Positions 13,301-23,630 of a stretch of DNA of 64,000 nt are shown one piece after another (the first letter of the stretch is position 1; each line of letters opens with the position of its first letter). The position numbers and the translations under genes are program-made. Location of the stretch: NCBI GenBank assembly GCA_015183035.1, contig JACZZP010000010.1:248001-312000 (forward strand), given 5' to 3'. A model generated the notes under the pieces. It was given only the letters and a program-made list of their open reading frames with translations, did no database searches and had not been told where the DNA came from. Source of the stretch: Meloidogyne chitwoodi. Its lineage: Eukaryota; Nematoda; Chromadorea; Rhabditida; Meloidogynidae.

Positions 13301-16300
13301 CCTCAATTTTTCGGAAAATTTCTCTTCATATGAAAATTCCTCTCCAAACATAAGTATTCTCTCTGTAAAATACCTTTTTTTTAGAAAAAAAATCCTCCTT
13401 AAATAATTATTAAAATGATTTTGGATCACTTAAAAAATTGTACTATGATAGAATAATCTTATTAAAATGATCTAAAATAACCTTAAATTTTCCAAAAAAT
13501 TTTGCTCGGAGAGGAATTTTCCACTAAAAGAGGAATTTTCCAAAAATCTGGAGAGGAATTCTTCGGGAGGAATTTTCCGGAGAGGAATTTTCATTTAATC
13601 ATTGATGTAAATAAAATACATAATTTGTGATAAGTTTTGTATTTATTTTTTTAATTCATTTTCGTCCCCAAATGTCCGTCCCCAAAATTCCGTCCCTAAA
13701 TGTCTAATCCCCAAAAGTCCGTTCCCAAATGTCCATCCTTAAATGCGATCCCTAAATGTCCGTCCCTAAATGTCCATCCTCAAATGCGGTCCCCGAAAGT
13801 CCGTCCTTAAATGTCCGTCCCCAAATGACTGATCCCTAAATATCTGTTCCCAAATGTCAGTCCCTAAATGTCTCGCCACCCATTTATTTAACTAGTCAAC
13901 TATAATTTGTAAAAATATTAATATTTGATAAAAAAATAAATTTTCAGTGTTTTTTAAATTTTTTTTTTCAAAAATTTTTTTTACTCTAATGTCGGGCCGC
14001 AAATGTCGGGCCGCAAGTGTCGGGCCGCAAATGTCGGGCCGCAAATGGTCGGCCGCAAGTGACGCACTGCCAAAAAAACCATATTTCTGATGATCAGTTT
14101 CTTGCGGAACAAATGCCCGAAAACGTTTAGAAGAGTTATGCTGCTGTTGTTGTGCATTAGTCGAAGGTATTATTCGTTGTTGATAACGTGTAGGAGTAGA
14201 AGAAGAATTAATAATAACCTGTGAGGGCAATTCTTCCATAAATTGTCTTTTTCGGAAAAAATTAGAATTATTTAAAATGGTCGTTTGATTATTCGTCGGT
14301 GGTGAAAAATGTTGTTGTTGTTGACGTCTAATGACGTTAATATTATTATTATTTATTGTTTTTGGAGTGCATTGTTGTTGTTGTTCATAATTGCCATCTA
14401 CTAAATTTTCAAAAAAAATTTTTAAAAGAATTTTAAAAATTTTTAAATAAATTAATTCAAAGTAAAAAAGAATTATAAATTATTTTAAAAAAATTATACC
14501 AAAAGAATTATTTTTTTGTTGATTATTTTCTCTTGAAGTCATGACATCGACAACATTTGTTGTTGAATTTATAAGTTCAGAACGAGAAGGAGAATTTGTA
14601 TCTTTTTTAAAAAAATTTAAAGTTTTTAAGAATTTTCCCAAAATTAAATTAATTAGACATTTGGCCCACTCCCAAAAAAATAAACTTTAAAAAAAAGAAA
14701 CTAACAAGAAGCAGGACTTGGAGTTGAAGGAATAGTTGCTGCTATTGGTGAATTTGACTTTGAACTTGTAATAGAATTTGATGCAGAATTCTTTTGTAAA
14801 GTAACTAGACCACGAGGATCAACAGGTACAAAGCGTGTACCGCTCGGAGTTATGTAATGATGACTACGTCCGGAATATGTTGAAGCTGTTGAAATTTTGC
14901 GTTGTTGTGGGGTTGTAAGGGGTGAATTTGATAAATTCTTGAAAAAAAAGATGAAAATTGACAAAATGGAAAAAAGAGACATTTAGTCCAATTGTCAAAA
15001 TAACCCCAAAAAAATATATACCTCTGTTGTTCCTTTCCAATGAATATTTGTTTTTACATTACTTTTCATAATGACAGTTTTTCCATCATTATCATTTTGA
15101 GGAGGGCTACTACGTCTAAACATACGAAACATTGTTGTAGGTGTTTTTTGCAAAGAAGAAGTGTTTTTATCATTTTGAATTTTTGAAGAAGAAAATCTTC
15201 TTTCTTCTACGTCGTGGACGACAAATTTATTTTTTGAATGAAACTGAAAAATTTAAATAAAAATTCTTTAGAATTTAAAAAAAACCTCCTCTTCTGTTTG
15301 TGTAGCAACAACATTATTGGGTGTTAATTTATAAAGATGATGAGAAGAAGAATGACTTGTTAAATCACAAGATTTTTTTGAACCTGTTAAATTATCTTGA
15401 GTATCAGTATAAATATTTGAAGTTGATGAAGATGTATCAGAAGAAGGTGAATGTGAAGGTTGACTATCTGTTGGATTATTTACATCATCTTCGGTAATAA
15501 GAGGAGGTTTTCGATTACTACTACTACTGCTTCGAGGAATTATAGCATCAAAATCTTTAAAAAAAATAAAAAATTTATAAAAAAGGAACAGGGGTTTTAG
15601 GCCTTAGAAATTAAAAAAACTCATAAATTGGACAAAATTCACCCCTAATTATTAATAAAAAAAGAAAAGAAAAAACCTCTAGTAAGAACTCGACGTTTTT
15701 GCATTTGTTGCTGCATTTTTGAAAATTGATTTTGAAGTAAAATTTGATTTTGTGAGTGTTCTTTTTCGCTTTGTTTTTGGTTATAATTTGTGGACATATT
15801 ATTAAAAGAATATTTATTATTATTATACACTTGTTGAAATGAAGAATTCTTTTCTTCATTTCTATGATGTTGTTGTTGTTGTGAAGGAGACATAATTTGT
15901 CCGGGACGCTTGAGAACTGTCAAAATAAAATTTTCTTGAAAAATTCTTGGAAAATCTAACACTTCAAAATGTCTAAAAATTAAAAAATAATTTCACACTT
16001 TGCGTCCTTACTTAATCCAAATTAAATAAAAATAAATATACTTGATGGTCCAGCTATTTTGTCCAAATTAGCATCTTTTTTGCCAATTTCCAAAGTTGTC
16101 GCAAACAAACTACTCGAAGTTGGGCGAACAGACAAATTTAACATTGTTTTCTTAATCGGAACAGAATTAGACGTCAATCTGTTTGTTAAAGGCGTTTTTT
16201 TGAACGTTCCTTTTACAGCATCAGGTCTTCCAGCAGATTCTCTAGGGTCCCAAAAACATGCGGCAGTTGAAGGAGTTAATTGGGTAGGAATTGTTACAAA

Positions 16301-18461
16301 TGAATCATCATTTGAAGGAGTTAATTGTGATGGTATTGTTACAAAAGAAGAATTATCATCATCAAGTTCAGCATCATCAGTAAAAGTATCACATTCTTGG
16401 AGATCATTGATGGCAGGCTGTTTTTAAAAAAAAAAATTAAACTTGTTCAAATCCCAGACAAAAACTTGGTAAAATTCAATCCCGTTTCTCATCAAGTTCA
16501 ACATTTTATTTTTATAAAATTTATTGGAAGAATAAAGGAAATTTTTTAAAATTAATTCACAGTCAGTCCTATGAGTGGCTAACACAATTTAAGTTTTCAA
16601 AGGAAATTGGGGTAAAATCGAGTTTTAGCTAGATCAGTATTTAATTCCCCACACTTGTCAACCCACCCCTAACATTCTAAAAAAATATTAAAAAAAGAAA
16701 ACCTGATAAACTATTCTCTCAGATATAGGAGAATCCTCTTCCTCATTAGCTTCTTGTTCCAAATCTTTTTCTCTTCTATTAGCCTTCTTTTTTCGTTTCT
16801 TTTTTGAACAAACAGCTTTTGATGAAGGTTTTCTTCTAGATTTTTTGAGTAAAACTTGTTCAGGAGGATTTTGTTGTTTTTCCTGTACATTTTGATTTAA
16901 ATGATGATGATTGTTTGCATCTGTATTTTGTTTTGGATCTGTTGAAGGCTGAAAAAGTAAAGAAATTTAAAATAAATCAAGCTGTAAAAACTTAAAAATA
17001 ATTTATAACAATTTTAGAAGAGTCAAATGTGTTAGATTACCCTTGAAATAAAATTAAAAAATCATTTTCCACCGAAAGGATCGAACCTTCCCCATGCACC
17101 TACCAAATTTAGAATTATCCAATTACACCACAGAACCAACATAGTAATTTTTCTTTTTTATTCCTTACCTTTTCTGGCGTTCTTTTCAAAACAAGACGAA
17201 GATCATTCCACTTCTCAACGCCATATAGTCTTGGAGCTTCATTTTTTGGAGGTGGTTGTTGTTTGTTTATTCTTGTAGTATGCTTTTGGGGTGGACTAGA
17301 AACTGATGTTGAGCTGAAAAAAATTTGTTTTTGTTAAATTTAATTTTAAAATAGAAAAAACAGCTCAAAAGAACGCTAAAACCATTTATTTATGCTGTAA
17401 AAGAAATAGCTTATTTAACTAAATGAGACATTTTCACATATTTCAATAGACAGAGACGAAATATAACGAGTTTTGTATAACTGCCTGTCATTATATTTCT
17501 TCTCTGTCAACTGACAATTGTCAAAATGTCGTTTACTGAAATATTTAGAATTTTTTGGTGTTTTTGTATTTTTGGCGTTTTGTCCTAAAAAGCCACAACA
17601 ACGCAATTTTTCGAAAAAATTTAAATTTTTCGGACAGTAATTAAAAAAACACAAACGAAGTCTCTAAAGGATGTGTCATCCTCCACTGATTTTCAAATAT
17701 ACAAGACTCAGATGTCGAAGCAACAGACAAATGATGATGATGATGAGGTGGTGACAAAAGAAAGTCTTGACAATCATCATTTGAATCAGAATTTGAAGAA
17801 TCATCAGCATCTTTTATTGATTGGCGTGTCAGTAGACGGCTTTCTTTGTGCCGAAATTTTCGATGATGTCCAAACCCAACCATTTTGACAACAAGAGAGC
17901 AATCCTTTTTTAAAATAAAAGTTTTAAGATTTATTGGAATGTTTGGTACTAAATAGTTTATAAAAGGCTAAACATTAAATTTTGAAGTCTTATTAACACA
18001 AAATTTTAAGTTGATGACAATTCGTCCCACTTATTGATTTTTTTGAATTTAATAAAAAATAAGGAGTAATAGTTGTCTTTTTTATCTTTTCAATTTTTAA
18101 ATTAAGAAAAATGATACAAAATTAATAAATAAAAGTCAAATATTCTAAGGACTAACACCCACTATTTTTAAAGATATCAAACCTCGCATTTGACCAACTT
18201 TGGAACTTTTGAAACAGTACAAACTCCATAACAAACAGCTTCTAAAAAACAAAAAATTTAACATGTTCTCTTTAAATCTAACTTACTATCGTGTGGCAAA
18301 GTTGCAACACCAGAAAATGCAACTTCTTGTTCTTCTTTTTCTTCAGTTTCAACATCTTCTTCCTCAGTGTTTAAATAAAGTTTATCAACTTGTTCAAAAA
18401 AAGTTTCCCAAGACAAGCCTTCCAAGTTTTCAAAATCTTTTTTTATTGATTCATCATCCAT
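10334..18461 (-). CDS. ataxin-7-like, very Q/N-rich protein (SAGA-type zinc finger)
   Basis: Seventeen exons (18461-18287, 18241-18183, 17904-17657, 17313-17169, 16948-16703, 16417-16042, 15916-15677, 15554-15286, 15243-15022, 14937-14706, 14601-14500, 14400-14080, 12293-12200, 12154-11891, 11634-11405, 11336-10920, 10581-10334) join in frame to 1295 aa. The N-terminus has GLSWETFFEQ (residues about 15-24), then CYGVC, LVKCEDCSLVVK and GFGHHRKFRH. This reproduces the ataxin-7 arrangement: a GQSWxxWVE motif, then a GxC...LVxCxxCxxVVKxxxFxxHxxxxH zinc finger, which anchors the deubiquitinase module in SAGA. The rest is Ser, His, Gln and Asn-rich with a basic KKKRKKK stretch (exon 5). No SCA7 domain was recognised. 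Intron 12 carries a 1.5-kb foldback transposon. Confidence 0.62.
10705..10850. repeat. palindromic MITE, CCATTTATTCGC family, copy 1
   Basis: It carries CCCATTTATTCG motifs on the left and the complement CGAATAAATGGGGCGTGTAC on the right. It lies in the last intron of the ataxin-7-like gene. Other copies are at 19470-19581, 21170-21275, 21672-21888 and 60591-60715. Confidence 0.65.
11692..11779 (-). tRNA. tRNA-like sequence (degenerate, intronic)
   Basis: On the minus strand the ends TTATGTGG and CCACATAA form a perfect 8-bp acceptor-like stem. Inside are an A-box-like CAGTTGGCCGAGTGGGTTAG with a GGCC/GGCC D-stem and a B-box-like GGTTCGAAC. The T-stem does not pair well and no clear anticodon arm was found, so it is probably a pseudo-tRNA or tRNA-derived repeat. 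It lies wholly inside an intron of the ataxin-7-like gene. Confidence 0.4.
12365..12500. repeat. inverted-repeat element, GGTCAAAGGACA family
   Basis: GGTCAAAAGACATAATGGTC (from about 12380) is complemented at about 12467-12495 with one or two mismatches. The hairpin arm is about 28-30 bp and the element about 135 bp. It sits next to the foldback transposon in the same intron. Confidence 0.6.
13005..13174 (-). pseudogene. exon remnant inside the foldback transposon (possible transposase C-terminus)
   Basis: After a CTAG acceptor-like site an open frame reads RHFFRKYKNNDAALKRLV, continues through QFDEPKYSTNDDQILTHLK and ends AFNNWDD-stop, about 55 codons. Codon use and composition look protein-like, unlike the surrounding AT filler. 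It could be the last exon of the parent element's transposase or a captured host exon; the family was not recognised. Confidence 0.45.
13278..13598. repeat. nested inverted repeat within the foldback transposon
   Basis: Repeated units of the type GAAAATTCCTCTCC on the left face complementary GGAGAGGAATTTTC units on the right (about 13507-13598). This suggests a second, smaller foldback element inserted in the centre of the larger one. Confidence 0.5.
17065..17142 (-). tRNA. tRNA-like sequence (glutamine-like, degenerate, intronic)
   Basis: The minus strand reads GGTTCTGTGGTGTAATTGGA at the 5' side, resembling the start of a tRNA-Gln, and carries AAGGTTCGATCCTTTC, a T-arm with a five-pair stem. 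The acceptor and anticodon stems are imperfect, so function is doubtful. It lies inside the intron between exons 4 and 5 of the ataxin-7-like gene. Confidence 0.4.
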
Positions 18462-19257
18462 TTTTTATAAACTAGCAGAAAATTTATAAAATTTCATGTA
18501 CATTATCATTAATCAACAAATTAAAAAAGTGTTTTACAAATAAATATAAAAATGATTTTTAAACAATTTTCAAATATCTTAGTTAAAATATTTATTCTTT
18601 TCCTAAAAATAATCGATTTTAAAAAATTTAAAATAAACATGTATTGAGACAAGTCCAAACCGCGTGGATGAATTTCACTCTTTCGCGGGATACCGCCTCC
18701 GCAATCTTGGTCATTTTTTAAAGTTGCGCGCGGGATTTATCCAGTGGGGAATTCTAAACTTTATTTTTTTAATTTTCTCGATTTTTTTCTTTGAAAATTT
18801 TTTCTCGTAAAGAATATTTTGTTTGTAACTAATCACATTAAATTTAAATAAAATATATTTAAATTTCAAAAGAATTGAAAAAAAAATATTTTAATTAGAA
18901 GAGGTGGTGCTGCGCATAGTTGACACAAACATCATTATTTATTTTTTTATCCAAATTTTTGTTAAATAAAATTGAATTTTAAATTAATGTAGTAATAAAT
19001 ACACTAAACTGTCCACTTTTCAACAGTTGAAAAAAATTTTTTTGAGAAATTAAAAAAATATTTTCTCCTTTTAACTTACCCTCTTTCCTGTACAAAAATT
19101 AAAAAAAATATTAAAAAAAACATATTATTCGTAAATAATAATCAAAAAATAGAAATTTAAATTAACAAAACACCTCAAATATATATTTTATTATTTATTT
19201 ACTGATGAGACTCAAATGATATTCATATTTATATAAACAAAAAATCGAAATTTCCGT

Positions 19258-19374
19258 GTCCAGACATTTAGTCCATAATTATTGCACGACATTTCGTCCC
19301 AACATCAAAAAATCGTGGGCTCGGGTAAACGAAATGTAGTTTTTTGTCGTTGGGACGAAATATCGTCCGGTCCA
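19258..19374. repeat. inverted repeat, GACGAAATGTC family, copy 1
   Basis: CGACATTTCGTCCCAACA on the left is complemented by TGTCGTTGGGACGAAATATC-like sequence on the right. The centre CGGGTAAACGAAATGTAG is shared exactly with the copy at 56694-56850. Confidence 0.65.
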
Positions 19375-19469
19375 AAATTTCTCCTTCCTTATAAATAGGT
19401 CATTTTGAGTCTCTCTTTTGTTTATTAAAAAATTAAAAAACTACACAAGAAAATATGTTACAATAAAAA

Positions 19470-19581
19470 ATTGTCTATTTTTAGATAAACATTCCATTTA
19501 TTCGCAAAAAAATACTTTTTGTTTTTGACTTTAATATTTTTTCTTGCGAATAAATGTTTTACAAAAAATTCTAGACAATTT
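19470..19581. repeat. palindromic MITE, CCATTTATTCGC family, copy 2
   Basis: Outer ends ATTGTCTA and TAGACAAT pair, followed by CCATTTATTCGC on the left and GCGAATAAATG on the right. The element is about 110 bp with no coding content. Confidence 0.65.
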
Positions 19582-19954
19582 CCCAAAATTAAATAAAATA
19601 GAGGTTTTAGAGATGATTATTAATTGCGAATTACTGGCTATACAAAAAAATTGAGAAAATCACAAAAAAAAAGAAAATAATTTAGTAGAAGATATGTAAA
19701 TAATATATAAAATAGAGACGTCGCCAGACAAAAGAAAATATTCAGGTCACACGATTTTTTTAAACAAACAAAAAATTAGAAAATGTAAAAAGTATAAAAT
19801 AACTAAAAGTGAATTCTAAAAAAATAAAAAAAAGTTCGGATCAGACTCAAAAAGTCAAATTTTTTTCCCCACATACTAATTTGAAGATTCAAAAAAAGTC
19901 CCTATAAAACTAAATTTAAATGTTTCATTCTTTCAAAAAATTTTCTCTTTTCTC

Positions 19955-22900
19955 TCAAAAAACTGAATTAGTAATTGAAAGTTGTCGATTTCTAAGTAAA
20001 TGATAACAATTTAAACAAACACGTACAGGGCTATAACTTGATGGTAGCTTAACGCGTCCACTGCTACAAGAATTACAAAATATTTGACCACAATTTCTTT
20101 AAAAAAACTTTAAAAAAATTTTTTATTTTAAATAACCTGCAATGATGCCTTCTTTGAATTACCGAAAATTGAATATCACAAAGTCGACACTAAATAAAAA
20201 ATAATATTTACAAATTGAGCGTAAATAAATTTTGCGGACATCTCAATTCTTCAAAAATTAAAAAAACCTGAACAGCTTCTTTATCTTTTATCCATTTAGC
20301 TTCACTTAAAGGCATAATTTCTTCTTTAAGCTCAACCATCCGCAATTTAGATTCACTTAAAAAGTATAATTTAAATATATAAATATAGAGAAGAAAGAAT
20401 TAAAAGTTTTCCGTCGGAAGGCATCGAACCTGCGACCCACCATTGCTTGTTAGGTTCTAACACAAAGTCGGACACTCTACCGACTGAGCCACCATGTACA
20501 ATTTACATAACCTCTTCTAATATATTTTATTCCCTCGCCTAAGCGTTTTAACTGCTAATAGCGACTCTTACAATAAATATTAATTAATTAAATAAACCTT
20601 AAAGCTTCACTAAATTCTTGTAATGCTTGTTTTGATTCACTCAATTCAAATTTACATTTTCTATATTTTTCTTTTAAAATTTCCAAATCATTTTCAATAA
20701 AATTAAAATTTTCAATTTTTGCGGACAAATGAGCATTTTCGCTTTTTAATGAATTTGTGGCTTCTTTTTCTTCACTTATTTCTTCATTTTTTAATTTTAA
20801 CGTTTGCATCGTTTCAGAATTTAATTCCAACATTTTTACAAATTCTTGACGAAAACATTCTTCTTTTTCCAATTGATCATTTTGCAAATTTTTTGTTAAT
20901 GAAATTAAAGAAGAATTTAAATTTGAAATTTCGGTTGAATTCAATTCTTTCATTTTTTCAATGTCAGATTGGAAACGTTTTATTTTACATTCAGACGATT
21001 TTAATTTTTCATACAAATCTTCTGTGAAACGGCGCGTTCCTTTTAGTAAATCCTGACTTGAAAAAAAAGATTTTTTTTGCGGATAACTTTTGCGGACAGA
21101 TTTTTTAATTTTATTTCTTTTTCTAAATCATAGACGAGGACACTGGATTAATTAACTTACCCGAATCTTCTAGTTTAGGTAGACACCTCATTTATTCGCA
21201 AAAAATAGATTATTTATCAAGTTAATTTTGGGGTGTAAAATATATTTTGCGAATAAATTGGGTTCTAACTAAACCAAAAAATTTATCTAAATTTAATAAA
21301 AAAAATCTATAATGTTCGCAAAAATAATACCAAATAAACATTCTTAATTTTTATAAAAGTTATACCTAACAGCCAAATTATCTTCCTTTTCTGCCAATCT
21401 TGCCCTGAGTATGTCCCTTTCACGCTCCAAATCTTTCAAACGTTCGGTAAAGATTAAGGAAGAGTCGCTTCTATTGAAAGACTAGAAAAGAGAGAATTTT
21501 AAGTAAAAAACCAAACAAAAATACTTTTAAAAAACCTTGAAAAAGCAAAAAAACTTGCCTCACTTGTAGAAGATCCATTAGAAATTTTATCTACTTTAAT
21601 TTTCAATTGTTCAATATTTGTACTTAAAAAAATAATTTTTTATTTCTTTTAAAATCAAAAAATATTGTTTTAAGTAAACACCCATTTATTCGCAAGAAAA
21701 TATTTTACAACAAACATTGATTAGGGAACGGCAAGAGTAGAATTCCGGTTGGGATTTTCCGGGATCTCGGTCCCGAAATCCCGTTTTTTTTTAATCACGA
21801 CACTTAATCCCGGAAATGCAATTTTTCTGGCATCTAAAATTGACTTAACTATATTCTTGCGAATAAATGGGGTGGGTACCCCTAACTAAATAAATTCAAA
21901 AAAACCTTAATTGCCTATTTCTTTCTTCTAAATAATTTTTTTGATCCAAAATTGTTCTCAAGTCTGTGTACTCTTCAGAACCCAAATATTCCTTGTTGTT
22001 CTCCAATTTTTCTGGAAAATGTCCAGGCAAAGTAGGCAAACGAAGATAGGGAGTTAAATCAAAAGAATTTATTTGTTCCTTTAATTTAATTAAATAAATT
22101 TTAAAAAATTTAAAAAAACCAAAAGTTGTTCTTCTTCAACCAGTAAATTGCTATCAAAGACATTAAGCGATAAAAATGCGCCACAAAGAAAACTGCACGC
22201 TTCGCTTCTAATAAGCGCCCATGGCTCGTAGAAAGTGCTAAAATTTGTGAAAAATTTTTTTTTAATTAATTAGAGGATAAAAAAATTTGTGGAAATGCTG
22301 GAAAAGAAGTTCAAAAAATTGAAAAAACTTCAAAAAAAAATTCCTAAAAAATTCTCTTCTTACTCTTTCTTTGGACATTCATAAAGACAAAGAAGATATT
22401 CTGCCAAACGTTTTTGCATCAACGCAAATCGCCAAAAACCACGATATTTACTTAAAGCAGTTCTATAAAATAAAATATAAAAATTTTAAAAATTAAAAAA
22501 AAAACTTTAATGTCGTCATTTCATTCAAACTTGAGTAAAGATCTTCCATATCTTTATTAGATTTACTGGCGAAACCAACAAACTCCCATATTTCTATTTC
22601 TGGTTGTTTTCTTTTGCCAATAAAGGATGAAGCTAGAAAAAATTGAAAAATTAGTCCTCCTAGGGCATTTGTTTAATTTATTGACCTTGACCCAGAGAAC
22701 AAAGATACACAAACCAGAAAAAGTCTAGAACAGAAAAAAATCCAGAAATTTTCATAAAATGTCCTTGCAAGAAACAAATCGATCTCAAGTCATTAATTAG
22801 GAAATTTTGACCTTTTTACGTTTATCTAAGAGAATAATTGAACAACAGGTCCAGGATGACTTGTGACAAATATTTAAAGCTTATAATGATCAAAAACCCA

Positions 22901-23435
22901 TCTACAAGAAACTAAGTTTAAAAAAGAAAAAACCTGGCAATTTAAATCCATGCCAAAGGCATTTTTCAAAAATAATGAAGAAATCAGAAATGACTTGAGA
23001 TTCAACCAAATCAAGAATTCGAGTACCTCGAATTTGATCATCCAAAAGAGAATTGAGCACTAATCTCATCAAAGCAAGAAGATTGCTTCGTTCATTTTCT
23101 GAAAAATTTGAAAGAAAATTTTCTCTAAATTTAAACAAAAAACCGTGACAAATACGTTGAGAACGTCTGGAGAAATTTTTAAGATGTTCATCTACTGAAA
23201 CCGTGTTTGATTGAAATTGTAGCAAATGAAAAGAAGGATGAAGCAGATCCATGCAAAAATTGCGGAAAAAACAAATACTTCCACAACCTGACTTTTGGAT
23301 TTTTGAATAATTAGACAAAATGACAATGTCAAAAAGAGAAAAAAGAACAAAACGTTCGTTAATATAATTGGCAATTGTGAGATAGAGGCCGGGTTTTGCT
23401 CTAACGAAGGGAGAGAGACTGGGCGCTAAGTCCAT
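19955..23435 (-). CDS. RUFY-like protein (RUN domain, coiled coil, FYVE zinc finger)
   Basis: Eleven exons (23435-22934, 22632-22506, 22462-22364, 22237-22120, 22078-21906, 21622-21559, 21481-21366, 21056-20598, 20355-20268, 20189-20137, 20096-19955) encode 646 aa, a usual RUFY length. The RUN domain spans residues about 115-280 and includes [28 protein letters not shown] and [14 protein letters not shown] blocks. A Glu/Lys-rich coiled coil follows (exon 8). The C-terminal FYVE finger has [25 protein letters not shown] and VRVCLNC, the ligands expected for phosphatidylinositol 3-phosphate binding on endosomes. RUFY proteins act as effectors of small GTPases in endosome and lysosome transport. 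Intron 6 begins GC, not GT. The start at 23435 is the only long in-frame option but the first about 60 residues look unusual. The gene is divergent from the membrane glycoprotein gene. Confidence 0.9.
20410..20498 (-). tRNA. tRNA-like sequence (degenerate, intronic)
   Basis: The minus strand has an excellent A box (TGGCTCAGTCGGTAGAGTG, with pairing D-stem) and B box (GCAGGTTCGATGCC), but the acceptor arms do not pair and the anticodon region is over-long. Confidence 0.45.
21170..21275. repeat. palindromic MITE, CCATTTATTCGC family, copy 3
   Basis: The left arm TTTAGGTAGACACCTCATTT pairs with the right arm ending GAATAAATTGGGTTCTAAC. It sits inside the intron between exons 7 and 8 of the RUFY-like gene. 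Confidence 0.65.
21672..21888. repeat. palindromic MITE, CCATTTATTCGC family, copy 4, with nested insertion
   Basis: The ends CACCCATTTATTCGCAAGAA and TTCTTGCGAATAAATGGGGT are complementary, but the interior is about 100 bp longer than in sibling copies. It contains a CGGGATCTCGGTCCCGAAAT hairpin-like repeat also seen near 51215 and 2965. It is in intron 5 of the RUFY-like gene. Confidence 0.6.
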
Positions 23436-23630
23436 GTAGTTCTCAGTCTTGACTGACGGATAGACTGGCTTTTATACTATCATAAGTCTGCCCAACTTAT
23501 ATAGTAACATTCCAACTTGATAATACACAACTATAAAAACCCTGTTATTTTTCTTCATTATTAACAATCTACAAAATCTTCATCAAAACTACACCAACAT
23601 TGTCTACATCAAAACAAACAACAACACTTC
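23436..23630 (+). promoter_or_regulatory. shared upstream region with TATA-like box
   Basis: Only 195 bp separate the divergent RUFY-like and membrane glycoprotein start codons. TATAAAAA at 23532-23539 lies about 92 bp before the glycoprotein ATG, and the same box at the same distance occurs upstream of the second copy (47726-47733). The stretch from about TGACGGATAGACTGGCTTTT inward is conserved between the two copies. Confidence 0.5.

Larger units (their letters stand above)
12519..14079. mobile_element. Mutator-like foldback transposon with 9-bp target duplication
   Basis: The element proper is 12528-14070 (1543 bp), flanked on both sides by CAAAAAAAC (12519-12527 and 14071-14079). Termini are GGCTGCACGTCACTTGCGG on the left and, in reverse complement, GGCAGTGCGTCACTTGCGG on the right. 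The arms, about 400 bp each, are built of short units: CATTTGCGGCCCGA near the tips, then many ACATTTAGGGACGG-like units. The middle carries an exon-like remnant and a nested inverted repeat. Long terminal repeats plus a 9-bp duplication suggest a Mutator-like element. On the gene strand the insertion lies in the first nine intron bases, so the duplication preserves the GTTTTTT donor. Confidence 0.8.
18462..19954. other. intergenic spacer with two MITE-type hairpins
   Basis: No coding exon was found between the ataxin-7-like start and the RUFY-like stop codon. Contents are a GC-richer patch near 18655-18750, a CGAAATG-type hairpin at 19258-19374 and a TTATTCGC-type hairpin at 19470-19581. Confidence 0.55.

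Noticed and set aside
16059..16427. Plus-strand 122-codon frame
   Set aside because: Antisense to exon 6 of the ataxin-7-like gene, whose minus-strand frame joins neighbours with correct phase.
20719..21027. Plus-strand 102-codon frame
   Set aside because: Antisense of the coiled-coil exon of the RUFY-like gene.
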